A stretch of DNA of 24,817 nt from Didymodactylos carnosus. Its lineage: Eukaryota > Rotifera > Eurotatoria > Philodinida > Philodinidae. The notes under the pieces were generated by a model. The model saw only the letters and a list, made by a program, of their open reading frames with translations, was not told the origin of the DNA and ran no database searches. The stretch is taken from assembly GCA_905250885.1 (NCBI GenBank), contig CAJNOQ010002343.1, positions 1 through 24,817 of the forward strand, given 5' to 3'. The translations under genes and the position numbers were made by a program. The first letter of the stretch is position 1, and every line of letters begins with the position of its first letter. Positions 23,604 through 24,817 of this stretch are shown here, piece after piece.

Positions 23604-24198
23604 CACGATCTATTTCTTCTTTTTAAGATTCAATAATGCTGGTTTGTTTTGATAAATAAGCAATTGATTTCGTTATCCTATCACTAGAAAGAGAAATAAC
23701 AACAAACGTTATGAAGCAATTAGAGAACGAATTAGACAATTTTTTTACTTGGGATGGAAAACGACGAACTTTTCATACGTTTCAATATTCTTCAAACTTC
23801 ATGCCACTAAATCTAAAGAATATAATCTGAAAACGAATAAAAAGAAATCAGTAACGAACGTATTGTATCCCAAAAAGGACGAACTAGAAAAACGAGGATT
23901 ATTGAGGATCCTTTCAGTATAGACTAACAACTATATCCAGCCTACTCTTTTCAATTTGTCTTAAAACGTAATTTTTTCATAAAAACGAATTGACACACTG
24001 GATTTTTTTTTCTGCAAGTAGTAACCAGCAATTTGATCTTTACTGCATGATCATCGTAAGAAAATGAAGTCTATGGTACAGTCATTATACTATCACCTCC
24101 AAGACTACATACTATAATCATCATTTCACCACATCATTCATCTCTAACCTTTTTACATTTGTATTTCTTTTTGCTTCACGAAAGTATGATCGTATATT
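23604..24198. other. 5' flank of the Src-type kinase
   Basis: This contains the presumed kinase promoter and 5' leader. A plus-strand frame is open for about 90 codons here (about 23670-23920) but has no plausible start, motif or splice support, so I do not call it. No repeats were seen. Confidence 0.4.
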
Positions 24199-24450
24199 TC
24201 AAGTACGAAAAATATAAGGTTTTTGTGTACTAAAAAAGCTTTGTTGATTTTTTCCAGTTGCCACAAATTGTTTAGTGTGTCTGTCCCAAGATGCGGCTCC
24301 CGCTACCCAGAGAGCAGTAGGCTCTGAGAGTGTTTCACAGGAATGAACCCGGAACAATTGATTATAGATTCGTGGATGATTAATTGTAGTTTGACATTTG
24401 TTGTTTTTCATATGTTTAATGGTTGTGCCAACTGTGATTTTACCAGACAT
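24199..24450 (-). CDS. Hypothetical small ORF, 83 aa
   Basis: ATG at 24450 to TGA at 24199 encodes 83 residues, MSGKITVGTTIKHMKNNK at the start and SEPTALWVAGAASWDRHTK in the middle. The DNA is clearly richer in GC (about 24280-24350) than its surroundings, and the amino-acid composition is normal. No family, signal peptide or membrane segment is recognised. On the same strand GGTTCATTCC resembles a pol III B box, so a SINE or other repeat is an alternative reading. Evidence for a real gene is weak. Confidence 0.25.
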   Translation of the reverse strand: MSGKITVGTTIKHMKNNKCQTTINHPRIYNQLFRVHSCETLSEPTALWVAGAASWDRHTKQFVATGKNQQSFFSTQKPYIFRT

Positions 24451-24537
24451 TGCATAATGTGCCCTTTTAACGCTCTGTACTCAAAGAAGGTGATATAGGA
24501 TATTTGTGGGCATTGCTGTTTGTCTTCCCTATTCTCT

Positions 24538-24555
24538 CCTGAGTCACCTGACTCT
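24538..24555. promoter_or_regulatory. Inverted pair of AP-1-like sites
   Basis: TGAGTCACCTGACTC contains a consensus AP-1 site (TGAGTCA) facing a second half-site copy. It lies about 90 bp upstream of the small minus-strand ORF. A chance match is possible. Confidence 0.25.
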
Positions 24556-24691
24556 TTGAACTCTTGATGTTGCACGTATATCTGCATAGGGCTAACAATT
24601 CTGTTGAATAAAGTGTTTTGCTTTCCTTAACGAGTTTGTTTTAGTACAATGATGAAATACGTTCTGATAATCACAATAAAATTAAGTTAAT

Positions 24692-24817
24692 TTAACCCTT
24701 TGACGGGCGGTGGTCCATATATGGACCACTTTTTTTGTTTATTACGATAGAATTGTGCCCATAATAGCTAGAACAAATTTGAAAAAGGATTTGAACAGCT
24801 GAAAGAATTTCCGACCT
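24692..24817 (+). mobile_element. piggyBac-like transposon end, running off the window
   Basis: TTAA (24692-24695) is followed by CCCTTTGACGGGCGG. TTAA plus a CCC-starting terminus is the insertion signature of the piggyBac superfamily. Next comes a perfect 20-bp palindrome, GTGGTCCATATATGGACCAC (24710-24729). The other end and any transposase are outside the window, so whether this is a full element or a MITE is unknown. Confidence 0.65.

Noticed and set aside
24560..24640. Possible LTR polyadenylation region (GAATAAAGTGTTTTGC)
   Set aside because: No paired LTR boundaries, target duplication or primer-binding site were seen.

Overview
The window looks like metazoan nuclear DNA: AT-rich, with genes split by short GT-AG introns (many 50-100 bp, splice phases consistent) and separated by AT-rich spacers. 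The protein set is animal: an intact Src-type tyrosine kinase, a METTL25-type methyltransferase, a ZIP zinc transporter and a ciliary microtubule inner protein. Compact genes, strong splice acceptors just upstream of two start codons (as in spliced-leader trans-splicing), many small inverted-repeat elements and possible gene relics would fit a rotifer-like invertebrate, bdelloid in particular. That placement is inference from style, not from a marker gene.

Layout. 1-870: end of a diverged inverted-repeat element, then a 566-bp foldback element. 1471-3885 (-): METTL25-like gene, six exons, with repeats and a coding-like relic in its 998-bp intron; a 40-bp triplicate repeat lies just upstream. 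4501-5072: foldback element. 5120-5780: TA-flanked inverted-repeat element with an internal hairpin. 7115-8093 (+): ZIP transporter, two exons. 9468-10198 (+): CIMIP5/C2orf50-like gene, three exons. 10341-10549 (-): convergent, frame-broken coiled-coil exon. 12172-16725 (+): six-exon gene of unknown function with a possible alternative last exon at 17028-17174 and an antisense ORF in its large intron. 17510-17864 (-): ankyrin-like relic. 17984-18158: hAT-type MITE with a perfect 8-bp target duplication. 18782-20007 (-): unresolved exons of a possible membrane protein. 21217-23603 (-): Src-family kinase, ten exons, complete. 24199-24450 (-): small ORF. From 24692: piggyBac-like end running off the window.

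The genes share no pathway; this is ordinary gene neighbourhood rather than an operon. The most notable point is that the Src-type kinase has lost both the HRD arginine (HCD) and the activation-loop tyrosine (Leu) while keeping the other catalytic residues and the C-terminal regulatory tyrosine, which suggests a kinase not switched on by activation-loop phosphorylation. The ZIP protein has also replaced the transmembrane-4 metal-ligand glutamate with asparagine. I found no CRISPR array, rRNA or tRNA.
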